Shown: positions 8,910 through 17,313, counted from the first letter of the stretch. The stretch is DNA of 35,048 nucleotides from Sutcliffiella horikoshii DSM 8719 (GCA_001648575.1 LQXN01000044.1:1-35048); one strand, 5' to 3'. Numbers and translations: made by a program. Notes: a model not told the origin generated them from the letters alone.

Positions 8910-11900
8910 TCAGTCTTTAGCGACAGTTTCTTTTACTTCTACTGCTTGATCTGAATCTAGGGAAATACCTTCAGAAGACTGTTCTTCGTCATCTTCCGTA
9001 TCTCTCATTTCAATCTCTTTTTCATCACCGGATAGGATTTTAACATCCATACCTAAACTCTGAAGTTCTTTGATTAATACTTTGAAAGATTCAGGTACAC
9101 CAGGTTCAGGAACATTTTCACCTTTAACGATCGCCTCGTACGTTTTCACACGTCCTACTACGTCATCGGATTTCACTGTCAGGATCTCTTGAAGTGTATA
9201 AGCGGCACCATAAGCTTCAAGTGCCCATACTTCCATCTCACCGAAACGCTGTCCGCCAAATTGTGCTTTACCGCCAAGTGGCTGCTGTGTAACAAGTGAG
9301 TATGGTCCAGTGGAACGTGCGTGCAACTTATCGTCAACCATGTGCGCAAGCTTGATCATGTACATGATCCCGACAGATACGCGGCTGTCGAACGGTTCAC
9401 CTGTTCTTCCGTCATACAGTACAGTTTTTGCATCTCTAGCCATGCCAGCCTCTTCTAAAGTGCTCCAAACGTCTTCTTCACGTGCGCCATCAAATACGGC
9501 GGAAGCAACGTGGATTCCTAAAGTTCTTGCTGCCATCCCCAGGTGAAGCTCCAATACTTGCCCGATGTTCATACGGGATGGAACCCCAAGTGGGTTTAAC
9601 ATGATGTCAATTGGCGTACCGTCTGGAAGATATGGCATATCCTCTTCCGGTAAGATACGGGAGATTACCCCTTTGTTACCATGTCGTCCGGCCATTTTAT
9701 CCCCTTCAGAAATTTTACGCTTCTGAACGATATATGCACGAACCAACTGGTTAACGCCTGGTGGCAACTCGTCTCCGTCTTCACGGTTGAATACTTTAAC
9801 ATCAAGTACGATACCGCCACCACCGTGTGGAACTCTTAGTGATGTATCACGTACTTCTCTTGCTTTCTCACCAAAGATTGCGTGTAAAAGGCGTTCTTCT
9901 GCAGTAAGCTCGGTTACCCCTTTAGGAGTTACTTTTCCTACTAATAGATCTCCATCTTTCACTTCCGCACCGACTCTGATGATTCCGCGGTCGTCAAGGT
10001 TCTTAAGCGCTTCTTCCCCGACGTTCGGGATATCACGTGTGATTTCCTCAGGTCCAAGCTTTGTGTCACGGGCTTCTGATTCATATTCTTCAATATGGAT
10101 GGAAGTGTACACATCGTCTTTTACCAGACGCTCACTCATGATGATGGCATCCTCATAGTTATAACCGTCCCATGTCATGAAGCCGACCATTACGTTACGG
10201 CCAAGTGCCAATTCACCTTTTTCCATGGATGGGCCGTCTGCAAGGATTTCTCCCTTGGTCACATTGTCTCCAACGGAAACGATCGGACGCTGGTTGTAGC
10301 AAGTACCTTGATTGGAACGAATGAATTTAAGCATTCTGTACTTGTCAAGGTTGCCTTTCACCTGTTGTCCATCTACTTCTTCCATACGGCGAACCCATAC
10401 TTCACGGGCTTCAACGCGTTCTACAACACCTGGGTGCTTACAGATAACTGCAGCTCCGGAGTCTTTTGCAGAAACGTGCTCCATTCCAGTTCCGACAATC
10501 GGAGATTCCGGTTGCATCAAAGGAACAGCTTGACGTTGCATGTTCGCTCCCATCAGGGCACGGTTGGAGTCATCGTTTTCCAAGAAAGGAATACATGCTG
10601 TCGCAGCGGAAACAACCTGTTTAGGAGATACATCCATATAGTCGATTCTTTCGCTTACTACAACGGTGTTCTCTCCGCGGAAACGGGCAACGACGTTCTC
10701 ATCAAGGAAAGTACCATCTTCACCAAGACGTGCGTTCGCTTGGGCTACTACATAGTTATCTTCTTCATCTGCTGTAAGGTAGTCAATTTGGTTCGTCACT
10801 CTGCCCGTTTCAGGGTCTACTCTTCTGTAAGGAGTTTCAATGAAACCAAATTTATTAACTTTCGCAAAAGAAGAAAGGGAGTTGATCAGTCCAATGTTTG
10901 GTCCCTCAGGAGTCTCGATCGGACACATACGGCCATAGTGGGAGTAGTGAACGTCACGAACTTCAAAGCCTGCACGCTCACGCGTCAAACCACCAGGTCC
11001 AAGCGCAGACAATCTACGTTTGTGTGTCAGCTCAGCCAACGGATTTGTTTGATCCATGAACTGAGATAACTGAGAGCTTCCGAAGAACTCTTTAATGGAT
11101 GCTATTACAGGTCTGATGTTGATCAATTGTTGCGGAGTGATCGTGTTGGTGTCCTGGATGGACATTCTTTCACGCACTACACGCTCCATTCTTGATAAAC
11201 CGATACGGAACTGATTTTGAAGAAGTTCTCCAACAGAACGTAAACGACGGTTACCAAGATGATCGATATCATCTGTATCACCTACACCATGTAAAAGGTC
11301 AAAGAAATAGCTGATAGAAGCAATGATGTCCGCTGGTGCGATATGCTTCACTTTTTCTTCAATAAAACCGTTGCCTAAAACGACGATTTCTTTTTCACCT
11401 TCTGCATCATTCGGTGCATATATTTTAATGGATTGCATTGGCACTTCATCTTCCACTACCCCGCCGTGCGGATGGAAAGAAGTCAGGCCGATGCCGTCTT
11501 CAATGTTAGGTAGAATGCGGTCTAACGTTCTACGATCTAACAATGTACCTTTTTCTACTATAATTTCCCCAGTTTCAGGGTCTACAAGTGTTTCAGCGAT
11601 ACGTTGATTGAAAAGTCTGTTCTTAATATGAAGCTTTTTATTAATCTTATATCTTCCAACACTTGCTAAATCATAGCGTTTAGGATCGAAGAATCGAGAC
11701 TCTAATAAACTTTTCGCGTTTTCAACCGTAGGCGGCTCCCCAGGGCGTAAACGCTCATATATTTCTAGTAATGCCTTTTCAGTACTTTCTGTGTTATCCT
11801 TATCTAAAGTATTGCGCAGGTACTCGTTTTCGCCAAGAAGATCAATGATTTCCTGGTCGGCACCGAATCCAAGAGCACGCAAAAGAACCGTTACTGGTAG

Positions 11901-12467
11901 TTTACGAGTACGATCTATACGAACATATACAACATCTTTAGCGTCAGTCTCGTATTCTAACCATGCACCACGGTTTGGAATAACAGTAGCCGAAAAGCCT
12001 TTTTTACCGTTTTTATCTACTTTTCCGCTGTAATACACACTTGGAGAACGCACTAACTGAGATACAATAACACGTTCTGCACCATTAATAACGAACGTAC
12101 CAGTATCCGTCATCAACGGGAAATCACCCATAAATACATCCTGGTCTTTTACTTCACCAGTTTCTTTGTTAATGAGACGAACCTTCACACGTAAAGGAGC
12201 TGAGTATGTAACATCTCTTTCCTTTGATTCTTCAACAGAATATTTAGGTTCCCCTAAGCTATAATCGATGAATTCTAAAGATAGATTTCCTGTGAAGTCT
12301 TCAATAGGGGAAATGTCATGAAACATTTCTCTTAATCCTTCATCAAGGAACCATTGATAAGAAGATGTTTGAATCTCTATTAGATTTGGTAAATCTAATA
12401 CTTCACTAATGCGAGCATAACTTCTGCGTTGGCGGTGTCGTCCGTATTGAACTAGTTGACCTGTCAA
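8910..12467 (-). CDS. rpoB: RNA polymerase beta subunit
   Basis: RpoB forms, with RpoC, the catalytic cleft of RNA polymerase and the rifampicin pocket. I place the start at the TTG at 12467 (first residues [20 protein letters not shown], 1185 residues): AGGGGTGA lies 6 nt upstream, and B. subtilis RpoB starts at the same residue. An upstream in-frame TTG at 12488 has no Shine-Dalgarno. The rifampicin cluster (about 463-490, [15 protein letters not shown] and [12 protein letters not shown]) has the normal residues, Q466 included. The acidic C-terminal tail ([12 protein letters not shown]) is typical. It has its own promoter within the end of ybxB and is cotranscribed with rpoC. Confidence 0.99.
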   Translation of the reverse strand: MTGQLVQYGRHRQRRSYARISEVLDLPNLIEIQTSSYQWFLDEGLREMFHDISPIEDFTGNLSLEFIDYSLGEPKYSVEESKERDVTYSAPLRVKVRLINKETGEVKDQDVFMGDFPLMTDTGTFVINGAERVIVSQLVRSPSVYYSGKVDKNGKKGFSATVIPNRGAWLEYETDAKDVVYVRIDRTRKLPVTVLLRALGFGADQEIIDLLGENEYLRNTLDKDNTESTEKALLEIYERLRPGEPPTVENAKSLLESRFFDPKRYDLASVGRYKINKKLHIKNRLFNQRIAETLVDPETGEIIVEKGTLLDRRTLDRILPNIEDGIGLTSFHPHGGVVEDEVPMQSIKIYAPNDAEGEKEIVVLGNGFIEEKVKHIAPADIIASISYFFDLLHGVGDTDDIDHLGNRRLRSVGELLQNQFRIGLSRMERVVRERMSIQDTNTITPQQLINIRPVIASIKEFFGSSQLSQFMDQTNPLAELTHKRRLSALGPGGLTRERAGFEVRDVHYSHYGRMCPIETPEGPNIGLINSLSSFAKVNKFGFIETPYRRVDPETGRVTNQIDYLTADEEDNYVVAQANARLGEDGTFLDENVVARFRGENTVVVSERIDYMDVSPKQVVSAATACIPFLENDDSNRALMGANMQRQAVPLMQPESPIVGTGMEHVSAKDSGAAVICKHPGVVERVEAREVWVRRMEEVDGQQVKGNLDKYRMLKFIRSNQGTCYNQRPIVSVGDNVTKGEILADGPSMEKGELALGRNVMVGFMTWDGYNYEDAIIMSERLVKDDVYTSIHIEEYESEARDTKLGPEEITRDIPNVGEEALKNLDDRGIIRVGAEVKDGDLLVGKVTPKGVTELTAEERLLHAIFGEKAREVRDTSLRVPHGGGGIVLDVKVFNREDGDELPPGVNQLVRAYIVQKRKISEGDKMAGRHGNKGVISRILPEEDMPYLPDGTPIDIMLNPLGVPSRMNIGQVLELHLGMAARTLGIHVASAVFDGAREEDVWSTLEEAGMARDAKTVLYDGRTGEPFDSRVSVGIMYMIKLAHMVDDKLHARSTGPYSLVTQQPLGGKAQFGGQRFGEMEVWALEAYGAAYTLQEILTVKSDDVVGRVKTYEAIVKGENVPEPGVPESFKVLIKELQSLGMDVKILSGDEKEIEMRDTEDDEEQSSEGISLDSDQAVEVKETVAKD

Positions 12468-12537
12468 CTGATTCACCCCTCGTATCAAGCGTTATTAAAT
12501 AGTAGTTCAAAAATATAAACCACTCAAAGCCAAACAT

Positions 12538-12584
12538 AAAAAAACATTCAACATGGAAACAATATTGCTTAAAGAATCCATGTT
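12538..12584 (-). other. Possible attenuator hairpin in rpoB leader
   Basis: In the roughly 257-nt rpoB leader, AACATGGA and TCCATGTT form a perfect 8-bp stem (12577-12584 with 12550-12557) around a 19-nt loop, followed after five bases by seven T (12544-12538). The 5-nt gap makes it a weak terminator at best. The rest of the leader (12585-12730) is AT-rich with no gene. Confidence 0.4.
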
Positions 12585-12730
12585 AAAAATAAAAAATGGC
12601 TTCAATACAGAAAACCACGTTTTTACAATCGCTCTATTGATTTTACTATCTTTTCCAAGCGTACTAATTTTATACATGTAAAATACATAAAATTATAAGT
12701 GCTTAGAAAAATACATATTGGCATTAAACA

Positions 12731-12759
12731 ATGCTACCACAACAAAAAAACCAAGTCAA
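12731..12759 (-). promoter_or_regulatory. Sigma-A promoter for rpoB-rpoC
   Basis: On the minus strand TTGACT (12759-12754), exactly 17 bp, TAGCAT (12736-12731). The -35 box overlaps the ybxB stop codon. The start near 12724 gives rpoB a long untranslated leader of about 257 nt. Confidence 0.8.
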
Positions 12760-13358
12760 CCCTTTTTTGATTTGATAATGGAGTAGCCTTTTTTCTTCGT
12801 CACAACTTCCACTTCCTCAAATAGAGACTCTAGTTTCTCTATCGCAGAAGGAGCACCCTGCTTTTTCTGGATCACAACCCACAACTCCCCATTTGGAGCC
12901 AAGTGCGTCCATGCTTTTTCCAAAATTTCATGCACCACTTTTTTACCGGCTCGAATAGGCGGATTGGAAAGTATTGCTGCATAATCAGTCGCGGTTACCT
13001 TTTCATAGATGTCACTGACGAAAATGGAGACATTTTCCACTTTGTTGTTTGCGGCATTTTCTTTTGCAAGCTCGACTGCCCTTTCATTCACATCAATCAT
13101 GTCAACCATTCGATCCGGAAATGATTTAGCAAGGGAAAGCCCGATTGGACCATATCCACAGCCCACATCCAGGAACCGGCCATCAACTTTCGGTTCTTCA
13201 AATGCTTCTATCAGAACCTTTGATCCAAAGTCCACTTCTTTTTTGGAAAAAACCCCTGAATCTGTAGTGAAAGAGAAGGTATATCCTTTTAAATCAAAAT
13301 TCCATTTTTGACGGTTACTTTCGACAGAAGGCTTGTTTGTATAATAATGATTCGTCAT
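12756..13358 (-). CDS. ybxB: Class I SAM-dependent methyltransferase, RsmC-like (YbxB)
   Basis: The 200-residue product has a Rossmann methyltransferase fold: the SAM-binding motif FLDVGCGYGPIGLSLA (about 62-77), an acidic strand end (MIDVNERAVELA), and the catalytic-type motif NPPIRAG, where many relatives have NPPF or NPPY. Homology to the C-terminal half of RsmC points to modification of guanine in 16S rRNA, but the exact base is not known to me for the Bacillus protein. ATG start with AAGGAG upstream. It lies between rplL and rpoB as in B. subtilis; a terminator after rplL and a weak extended -10 site before it suggest partly separate expression. Confidence 0.9.
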   Translation of the reverse strand: MTNHYYTNKPSVESNRQKWNFDLKGYTFSFTTDSGVFSKKEVDFGSKVLIEAFEEPKVDGRFLDVGCGYGPIGLSLAKSFPDRMVDMIDVNERAVELAKENAANNKVENVSIFVSDIYEKVTATDYAAILSNPPIRAGKKVVHEILEKAWTHLAPNGELWVVIQKKQGAPSAIEKLESLFEEVEVVTKKKGYSIIKSKKG

Positions 13359-13411
13359 ATTTAGTCTCCTTATCTGAAAAGCTAGCTAACTTTTCAACAA
13401 ATCAACTTCAT

Positions 13412-13420
13412 ATATTAGCA
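13412..13420 (-). promoter_or_regulatory. Possible extended -10 promoter for ybxB
   Basis: On the minus strand TGC-TAATAT lies about 55 bp before ybxB, after the rplL terminator. No good -35 box is present at the proper distance. Confidence 0.45.
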
Positions 13421-13473
13421 CCCTTGAAAAAAACAGTAATAAACGATTCGTCCCGTAAGAAAAGGGTACCGTT

Positions 13474-13505
13474 TAAAAAAAGCCCGCTAACACGTAGCGA
13501 GCTTT
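13474..13505 (-). terminator. Intrinsic terminator after rplL
   Basis: On the minus strand AGCTCGCTA pairs with TAGCGGGCT (one U-G pair) around a 5-nt loop and runs into seven T (13481-13475). The wobble pair exists only on the minus strand, which fixes its direction. It may be partial, with rpoB drawing also on its own promoter. Confidence 0.9.
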
Positions 13506-13524
13506 CCTTTTTAAGAGCCTGTAA

Positions 13525-13887
13525 TTACTTAACTTCTACAGAAGCTCCAACTTCTTCAAGTTTAGCTTTGATTTCTTCAGCTTCTTCTTTAGCAATACCT
13601 TCTTTAAGAGCTTTAGGAGCGTTGTCTACAACTTCTTTAGCTTCTTTAAGACCAAGGCCAGTGATTTCACGTACTACTTTGATAACCTTGATTTTTTGTC
13701 CGCCAGCGCTAGCTAGGATTACGTCGAATTCAGTTTGCTCAGCAGCAGCTTCAGCAGCTCCGCCACCAGCAGCAGCTACAGGAGCAGCAGCAGTTACACC
13801 AAATTCTTCTTCGATTGCTTTTACTAGGTCGTTTAGTTCTAAAACAGTCATATTTTTAACCGCTTCAATGATTTGTTCGTGTGTCAT
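13525..13887 (-). CDS. rplL: 50S ribosomal protein L7/L12
   Basis: L7/L12 forms the flexible ribosomal stalk that recruits translational GTPases. The 120-residue product has the N-terminal dimerisation domain (about 1-30), an Ala/Gly-rich hinge ([16 protein letters not shown], about 34-50) and the globular C-terminal domain with [23 protein letters not shown] start with AAGGAGG. It follows rplJ by 65 bp; L10 and L12 form the L10(L12)n complex, and the L10 leader upstream sets the supply of both. Confidence 0.99.
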   Translation of the reverse strand: MTHEQIIEAVKNMTVLELNDLVKAIEEEFGVTAAAPVAAAGGGAAEAAAEQTEFDVILASAGGQKIKVIKVVREITGLGLKEAKEVVDNAPKALKEGIAKEEAEEIKAKLEEVGASVEVK

Positions 13888-13952
13888 TGTTAATTTCCTC
13901 CTTAGATATTATAAGTTTTTTTGTTTTTCTTACTTAACTTGCTAGATGAAAA

Positions 13953-14453
13953 TTAAGCGCCTTGCTCTTCTTTTTGCTCTGCAACTGCTTTCGTAACAAG
14001 AGCCAAGTTGCGGATCGGAGCTTGAAGGACGCTAAGCAACATGGAAAGTAGGCCATCGCGGGATGGAAGTTCAGCAAGAGCTTTCACTTCTTCAACCGTT
14101 GCAACATTCCCTTCGATTACACCAGCTTTGATTTCTAATGCTTCGTGTTTTTTCGCGAAGTCATTAAGGATCTTAGCAGGAGCTACTACATCTTCAGTAG
14201 AGAATGCGATAGCGTTTGGTCCTGTTAATGCGTCGTTAAGTCCGTTGATGTCTGCTGCTTCAGCCGCACGGCGAGTTAAAGAGTTTTTGTAAACCTTGAA
14301 CTCAACACCTGCTTCACGAAGTTGTTTACGAAGTTCAGTTACTTCCGCAACATTTAGTCCGCGGTAGTCAACTACGATAGTAGATACAGAACCTTTAAAC
14401 TTGTCAGCGATTTCTCCAACAGCTTGTTTTTTCACTTCAACTGCTTTGCTCAT
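13953..14453 (-). CDS. rplJ: 50S ribosomal protein L10
   Basis: L10 anchors L12 dimers to the stalk base of 23S rRNA and represses its own operon. From the ATG at 14453 ([20 protein letters not shown]) the product is 166 residues, the usual size; TAGGAGG lies 7 nt upstream. A longer in-frame reading of ten residues ([10 protein letters not shown]) starts inside the Shine-Dalgarno region and is rejected. The C-terminal helix, where L12 dimers bind, is present. It is first in the rplJL operon. Confidence 0.98.
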   Translation of the reverse strand: MSKAVEVKKQAVGEIADKFKGSVSTIVVDYRGLNVAEVTELRKQLREAGVEFKVYKNSLTRRAAEAADINGLNDALTGPNAIAFSTEDVVAPAKILNDFAKKHEALEIKAGVIEGNVATVEEVKALAELPSRDGLLSMLLSVLQAPIRNLALVTKAVAEQKEEQGA

Positions 14454-14504
14454 CGTTACACCTCCTAAAAAGTTGGTTACCACTTATACCGACCGGTGTA
14501 CATA

Positions 14505-14530
14505 AAGAATGCCCCCACGCAGGTGGAGGC
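14505..14530 (-). terminator. Attenuator hairpin of the L10 leader
   Basis: GCCTCCAC and GTGGGGGC form an 8-bp stem (one U-G pair) with a CTGC loop, followed on the minus strand by ATTCTTT. It is placed as the terminator seen in Bacillus L10 leaders, upstream of the rplJ Shine-Dalgarno. Confidence 0.75.
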
Positions 14531-14650
14531 AGAAGTTTTATCGTTAAAAGCACTGGGCTTTATATCGTAAAAATTCACACCTCGGTAGGAAATTAAGCCG
14601 ATTGGCACCTACTGTCTACGGTACAAACAATATCATTTTATAAACACAAC
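14505..14650 (-). ncRNA. L10 leader (ribosomal protein autoregulatory RNA)
   Basis: The leader between the rplJ promoter and rplJ contains the expected elements: GTAGG...CCTAC closing a stem (around 14583-14616), the segment GAGGTGTGA after it, a second stem region and the terminal hairpin at 14511-14530. Its layout matches the L10 leader family, in which L10(L12)4 binds a kink-turn to reduce rplJL expression. The assignment is by layout and memory of the family, not by a covariance search. Confidence 0.85.
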
Positions 14651-14654
14651 GATT

Positions 14655-14683
14655 ATTATAACCGTCTAGTTATCTCGTGTCAA
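14655..14683 (-). promoter_or_regulatory. Consensus sigma-A promoter for rplJ-rplL
   Basis: On the minus strand TTGACA (14683-14678), 17 bp, TATAAT (14660-14655): both hexamers and the spacer are perfect consensus. It begins four bases after the rplA stop codon. Confidence 0.96.
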
Positions 14684-14687
14684 TATG

Positions 14688-15392
14688 TTAGTTTTTGGTA
14701 GCTACGAAAGTAGAAGCGTCAACTTTTACCCCAGGTCCCATTGTAGAAGTAACAGCAACGTTCTTCATGAATGTACCTTTTGCAGCAGCTGGTTTAGCTT
14801 TTTGTAAAGTCTCAAAGATAGTTGTGAAGTTTTCAGCAAGCTTCGTATCTTCGAAAGAGATTTTACCGATTGGCACGTGGATGTTACCGGATTTATCAAG
14901 GCGGTATTCAACTTTACCAGCTTTGATCTCGTTAACAGCTTTTGTTACATCAAATGTAACTGTACCAGTTTTAGGGTTTGGCATTAGGCCTTTAGGTCCC
15001 AACACGCGTCCTAGTTTACCAACTTCACCCATCATGTCTGGTGTTGCAACGATTACGTCGAAATCGAACCAACCTTGGTTGATTTTCGCGATCATGTCAG
15101 CATCCCCAACATAGTCAGCTCCAGCAGCTTCTGCTTCTTTCGCTTTTTCGCCTTTAGCGAAAACTAGGACTTTTTGAGTTTTACCAGTTCCATGAGGAAG
15201 CACTACTGCTCCACGGATCTGTTGGTCGTTTTTACGAGGGTCAACTCCAAGACGGAATGCAACTTCCACAGTAGCGTCGAACTTCGCAGTGTTTGTTTTC
15301 TTAACTAATTCGATAGCTTCGTTTACAGAGTAAGCCGTTGTACGGTCTACAAGTTTAGCAGCTTCGATGTACTTTTTACCTCTTTTAGCCAT
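14688..15392 (-). CDS. rplA: 50S ribosomal protein L1
   Basis: L1 binds 23S rRNA at the mobile L1 stalk and helps release deacylated tRNA from the E site; in many bacteria it represses the rplK-rplA mRNA. The 234-residue product carries the conserved central stretch [18 protein letters not shown] and the lysine-rich start [17 protein letters not shown] start, AAGGAGG 9 nt upstream. It follows rplK by 117 bp, a gap with a perfect 9-bp hairpin. No internal disruption. Confidence 0.99.
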   Translation of the reverse strand: MAKRGKKYIEAAKLVDRTTAYSVNEAIELVKKTNTAKFDATVEVAFRLGVDPRKNDQQIRGAVVLPHGTGKTQKVLVFAKGEKAKEAEAAGADYVGDADMIAKINQGWFDFDVIVATPDMMGEVGKLGRVLGPKGLMPNPKTGTVTFDVTKAVNEIKAGKVEYRLDKSGNIHVPIGKISFEDTKLAENFTTIFETLQKAKPAAAKGTFMKNVAVTSTMGPGVKVDASTFVATKN

Positions 15393-15443
15393 TTTAAATG
15401 TCCTCCTTATGTGGTTTTAGCGGAATAACCTCCCACGAATAAA

Positions 15444-15478
15444 GGTTGCGGAATGGCCATAAACCAAAGTCCGCAACC
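15444..15478 (-). other. Perfect hairpin in the rplK-rplA gap
   Basis: GGTTGCGGA (15444-15452) and TCCGCAACC (15470-15478) form a perfect 9-bp stem with a 17-nt loop containing ATGGCCAT. No T-run follows on the minus strand. Lying directly upstream of rplA, it is a candidate L1-binding or mRNA-processing site (inference). Confidence 0.65.
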
Positions 15479-15509
15479 CTGAACAGCAGTTAAATCAAAA
15501 GCAATGGGA

Positions 15510-15935
15510 TCAGTCTTCGATTGTGATACCCATGCTACGAGCAGTACCTTCAACCATGCGCATTGCAGCTTCTACGCTTGCAGCGTTTAGATCTGGCATT
15601 TTCGTCTCCGCAATTTCGCGTACTTTATCACGCTTAACTGTTGCAACTTTATTACGGTTTGGTTCACCAGAACCAGACTCGATACCAGCTGCTTTTTTAA
15701 GTAAAACTGCAGCAGGTGGAGTTTTCGTAATAAATGTAAATGAACGGTCTTCAAAAACCGTGATTTCAACAGGGATAATCAATCCAGCTTGATCTGCTGT
15801 ACGAGCGTTAAACTCTTTACAGAAACCCATGATGTTAACACCTGCTTGACCTAGTGCTGGTCCAACTGGTGGTGCTGGGTTAGCTTTCGCTGCCGGAATT
15901 TGTAGCTTTACCAATTTAATTACTTTTTTAGCCAC
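15510..15935 (-). CDS. rplK: 50S ribosomal protein L11
   Basis: L11 binds the GTPase-associated region of 23S rRNA, the thiostrepton site, and is needed for RelA activation on stalled ribosomes. I start it at the GTG at 15935 ([20 protein letters not shown], 141 residues): AAGGAGGTG lies about 6 nt upstream and this matches family length. The 19-residue upstream extension is rejected. The proline-containing N-terminal domain and the rRNA-binding C-terminal domain ([17 protein letters not shown]) are complete. First gene of rplK-rplA with a promoter at 16067-16095. Confidence 0.98.
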   Translation of the reverse strand: MAKKVIKLVKLQIPAAKANPAPPVGPALGQAGVNIMGFCKEFNARTADQAGLIIPVEITVFEDRSFTFITKTPPAAVLLKKAAGIESGSGEPNRNKVATVKRDKVREIAETKMPDLNAASVEAAMRMVEGTARSMGITIED

Positions 15936-15995
15936 GAGACACACCTCCTTAAGTCCGTGATGTGGTATCTGGGATTTCTCCCTCCCACTCAACTC

Positions 15996-16020
15996 ATTCT
16001 TTATATATTCAATAAAGAAT
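15996..16020 (-). other. Hairpin in rplK leader
   Basis: ATTCTTTAT (15996-16004) and ATAAAGAAT (16012-16020) form a perfect 9-bp AT-rich stem with a 7-nt loop, about 50 nt after the rplK transcription start. On the minus strand no T-run follows; on the plus strand seven T do, but no plus-strand gene is seen. Confidence 0.55.
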
Positions 16021-16066
16021 ATTTTTTTATTAATAGTCTCTTTTCAAAGACATACTGACCTTTGAA

Positions 16067-16095
16067 ATAATATCACTTTTACGAAACTATTTCAA
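16067..16095 (-). promoter_or_regulatory. Sigma-A promoter for rplK-rplA
   Basis: On the minus strand TTGAAA (16095-16090), 17 bp, TATTAT (16072-16067), just after nusG. The leader to the rplK start is about 125 nt. Confidence 0.85.
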
Positions 16096-16106
16096 GTTTT
16101 TTTACA

Positions 16107-16640
16107 TTATAATTTTTCAATCTGTGTAAAGTCAAGCTCCACAGGGGTTTCACGGCCGAACATATTTACAAGAACTTTCACTTTATGCTTGTCTTTGTCC
16201 ATCTCAACGATGTGTCCAGTGAAGTTTGCAAAAGGTCCTTCTGTCACTTTCACGGATTCTTTCAGATCGAAGTCCACTTCCACCTGCTTCTCCATCATGC
16301 CCATTCTCTTCAGGATAAATGCGATTTCATCATCCAATAGAGGTGTCGGCTTGGAACCGGATCCGCTTGATCCTACGAAACCTGTCACGCCAGGTGTGTT
16401 ACGTACTACATACCAGGAATCGTCTGTCATGACGATTTCGACTAATACGTAACCTGGGAATACCTTTTTCTTTGTTACTTTCTTTTTACCGTTTTTGATG
16501 TCGGTTTCTTCTTCTTCAGGAACGACGACGCGGAAGATTTTATCTTGCATCCCCATTGATTCTACTCGTTTTTCTAAGTTCGCTTTTACTTTATTCTCGT
16601 ATCCGGAATAAGTGTGAACGACGTACCAGTTTTTCTCCAT
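16107..16640 (-). CDS. nusG: Transcription termination/antitermination factor NusG
   Basis: NusG binds RNA polymerase and, in Bacillus, stimulates sequence-specific pausing. The 177-residue product has an N-terminal NGN domain (MEKNWYVVHTYSGYE, FPGYVLVEIVMTDDSWYVVRNTPGVTGFVG) and a C-terminal KOW domain (VKVTEGPFANFTGHIVEMDKD split over about 125-150). The ATG start is certain by homology, yet its only Shine-Dalgarno (GGGAGGG, 16661-16667) lies 20 nt upstream with a small hairpin between. It is 460 bp from secE instead of adjacent, the gap holding a promoter, terminators and a repeat element. Confidence 0.99.
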   Translation of the reverse strand: MEKNWYVVHTYSGYENKVKANLEKRVESMGMQDKIFRVVVPEEEETDIKNGKKKVTKKKVFPGYVLVEIVMTDDSWYVVRNTPGVTGFVGSSGSGSKPTPLLDDEIAFILKRMGMMEKQVEVDFDLKESVKVTEGPFANFTGHIVEMDKDKHKVKVLVNMFGRETPVELDFTQIEKL

Positions 16641-16667
16641 TGTTTAGGACTTGTGTCCGTCCCTCCC
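16641..16667 (-). promoter_or_regulatory. Unusually distant nusG ribosome-binding site with hairpin
   Basis: GGGAGGG (16667-16661) is separated from the ATG by 20 nt. Between them GGAC and GTCC (16658-16655 with 16650-16647) form a 4-bp stem with an ACAA loop; an alternative 5-bp pairing uses GGGAC from the Shine-Dalgarno itself. No closer purine-rich site exists. Confidence 0.7.
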
Positions 16668-16725
16668 TTTTCTAGCATTTTATTTTTGAGACTACAAATG
16701 GTAATCATCAGGATTCCGTTGGACT

Positions 16726-16914
16726 CCCTGTTGATTTCCGTTTTGGGTATTCGCTTTCCTAGGGGCGGTGCTTGAGCCTCCTCACTTCGTTGCGGGGTCT
16801 CAAGCTACCGCTATCTCCCTAAGGACAAGGAACGCTTCGGCAGCGATTCATCGCACGAAGAAAATGCGTTAGCATTTTCGAGGAGTCTCACACCCTCCAC
16901 TACAATCAACAGGG
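16726..16914 (-). repeat. Dispersed repeat element, copy A (189 bp, terminal inverted repeats)
   Basis: The ends CCCTGTTGATT (16726-16736) and AATCAACAGGG (16904-16914) are perfect 11-bp inverted repeats. Inside are a hairpin GCTTGAG/CTCAAGC (about 16770-16805), GCGAT-TC-ATCGC, and GAAAATGC/GCATTTTC around a 4-nt loop. Copy B at 24010-24194 is clearly homologous. The minus-strand reading, with GAGACTCC, GAGACCCCGCA and GAGGAGGCTCA, resembles a short palindromic repeat I recall as common between genes in Bacillaceae. No ORF. Non-autonomous, MITE-like or structured-RNA nature is inference. Confidence 0.85.
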
Positions 16915-16966
16915 GGAGATTGGCTAATCACCAAGGATACTACCTATTAAAATCAGTGAAACTAGC

Positions 16967-16987
16967 AAAACACCGTGGTGTTTTTTT
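16967..16987 (+). terminator. Plus-strand terminator-like hairpin
   Basis: AAAACAC and GTGTTTT form a 7-bp stem with a CGTG loop, followed on the plus strand by seven T (16981-16987). Only the plus-strand reading has the T-run. It would stop antisense transcription toward secE. Confidence 0.6.
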
Positions 16988-16994
16988 CCAAATG

Positions 16995-17019
16995 AAAAAA
17001 CCCGTTGAACGGGCTTTTT
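16995..17019 (-). terminator. Bidirectional terminator between secE and nusG
   Basis: CCCGT and ACGGG with flanking A5/T5 tracts form a hairpin with T-runs on both strands: six T on the minus strand after ACGGG, five on the plus strand. It follows secE by 80 bp and lies only 13 nt or so downstream of the expected start of the promoter at 17039-17069. Confidence 0.85.
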
Positions 17020-17038
17020 GTCAGAAAGTATTATTTAC

Positions 17039-17069
17039 ATTATACCATGATATAACACTACTTATTCAA
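17039..17069 (-). promoter_or_regulatory. Extended -10 promoter upstream of nusG
   Basis: On the minus strand a perfect TATAAT (17044-17039) is preceded by TGG (extended -10). The best -35, TTGAAT (17069-17064), is at 19 bp, longer than ideal. It would give nusG a leader of about 390 nt that passes a terminator and repeat copy A. Confidence 0.7.
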
Positions 17070-17099
17070 GAGCAAAAGGAATAAGTTTAAATTACTTGC

Positions 17100-17282
17100 T
17101 TATTTAATCACAGTACGCAACAATTCGGAAATACCCATGTCCACAACCCAGAAGAATAAGGTAACAAACAATACAGTTGTTACAACTGTGATTGTGTAAC
17201 GAGTCAATTCCTTGCGTTTTGGCCAGCTTACTTTCTTCATTTCGCGAGCTACATCGCGAAAAAAATTAGTCAAACGTCCCAT
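17100..17282 (-). CDS. secE: Preprotein translocase subunit SecE
   Basis: SecE is the clamp subunit of the SecYEG channel in the cytoplasmic membrane. The 60-residue product starts MGRLTNFFRDVAREMKKVSW, with the amphipathic conserved WPKRKEL segment followed by a single membrane span (about residues 29-50, TITVVTTVLFVTLFFWVV). The ATG at 17282 has GGAGG 8 nt upstream; an upstream in-frame extension of 21 residues lies over rpmGB and is rejected. It follows rpmGB by 31 bp and shares its promoter. Confidence 0.97.
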   Translation of the reverse strand: MGRLTNFFRDVAREMKKVSWPKRKELTRYTITVVTTVLFVTLFFWVVDMGISELLRTVIK

Positions 17283-17313
17283 CCATGTAACCTCCAACCC
17301 CAGAAATACTGAT

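Noticed and set aside
10095-11069. Long plus-strand ORF antisense to rpoB (324 codons)
   Set aside because: It lies wholly within rpoB, has no similarity that I recognise, and arises from the codon pattern of a strongly conserved gene.
11050-11100. Rifampicin-resistance change in rpoB
   Set aside because: All residues of the rifampicin cluster that I can read are the normal ones.
16726-16914. Insertion sequence
   Set aside because: The element has inverted ends but only 189 bp and no transposase; at most a non-autonomous repeat.
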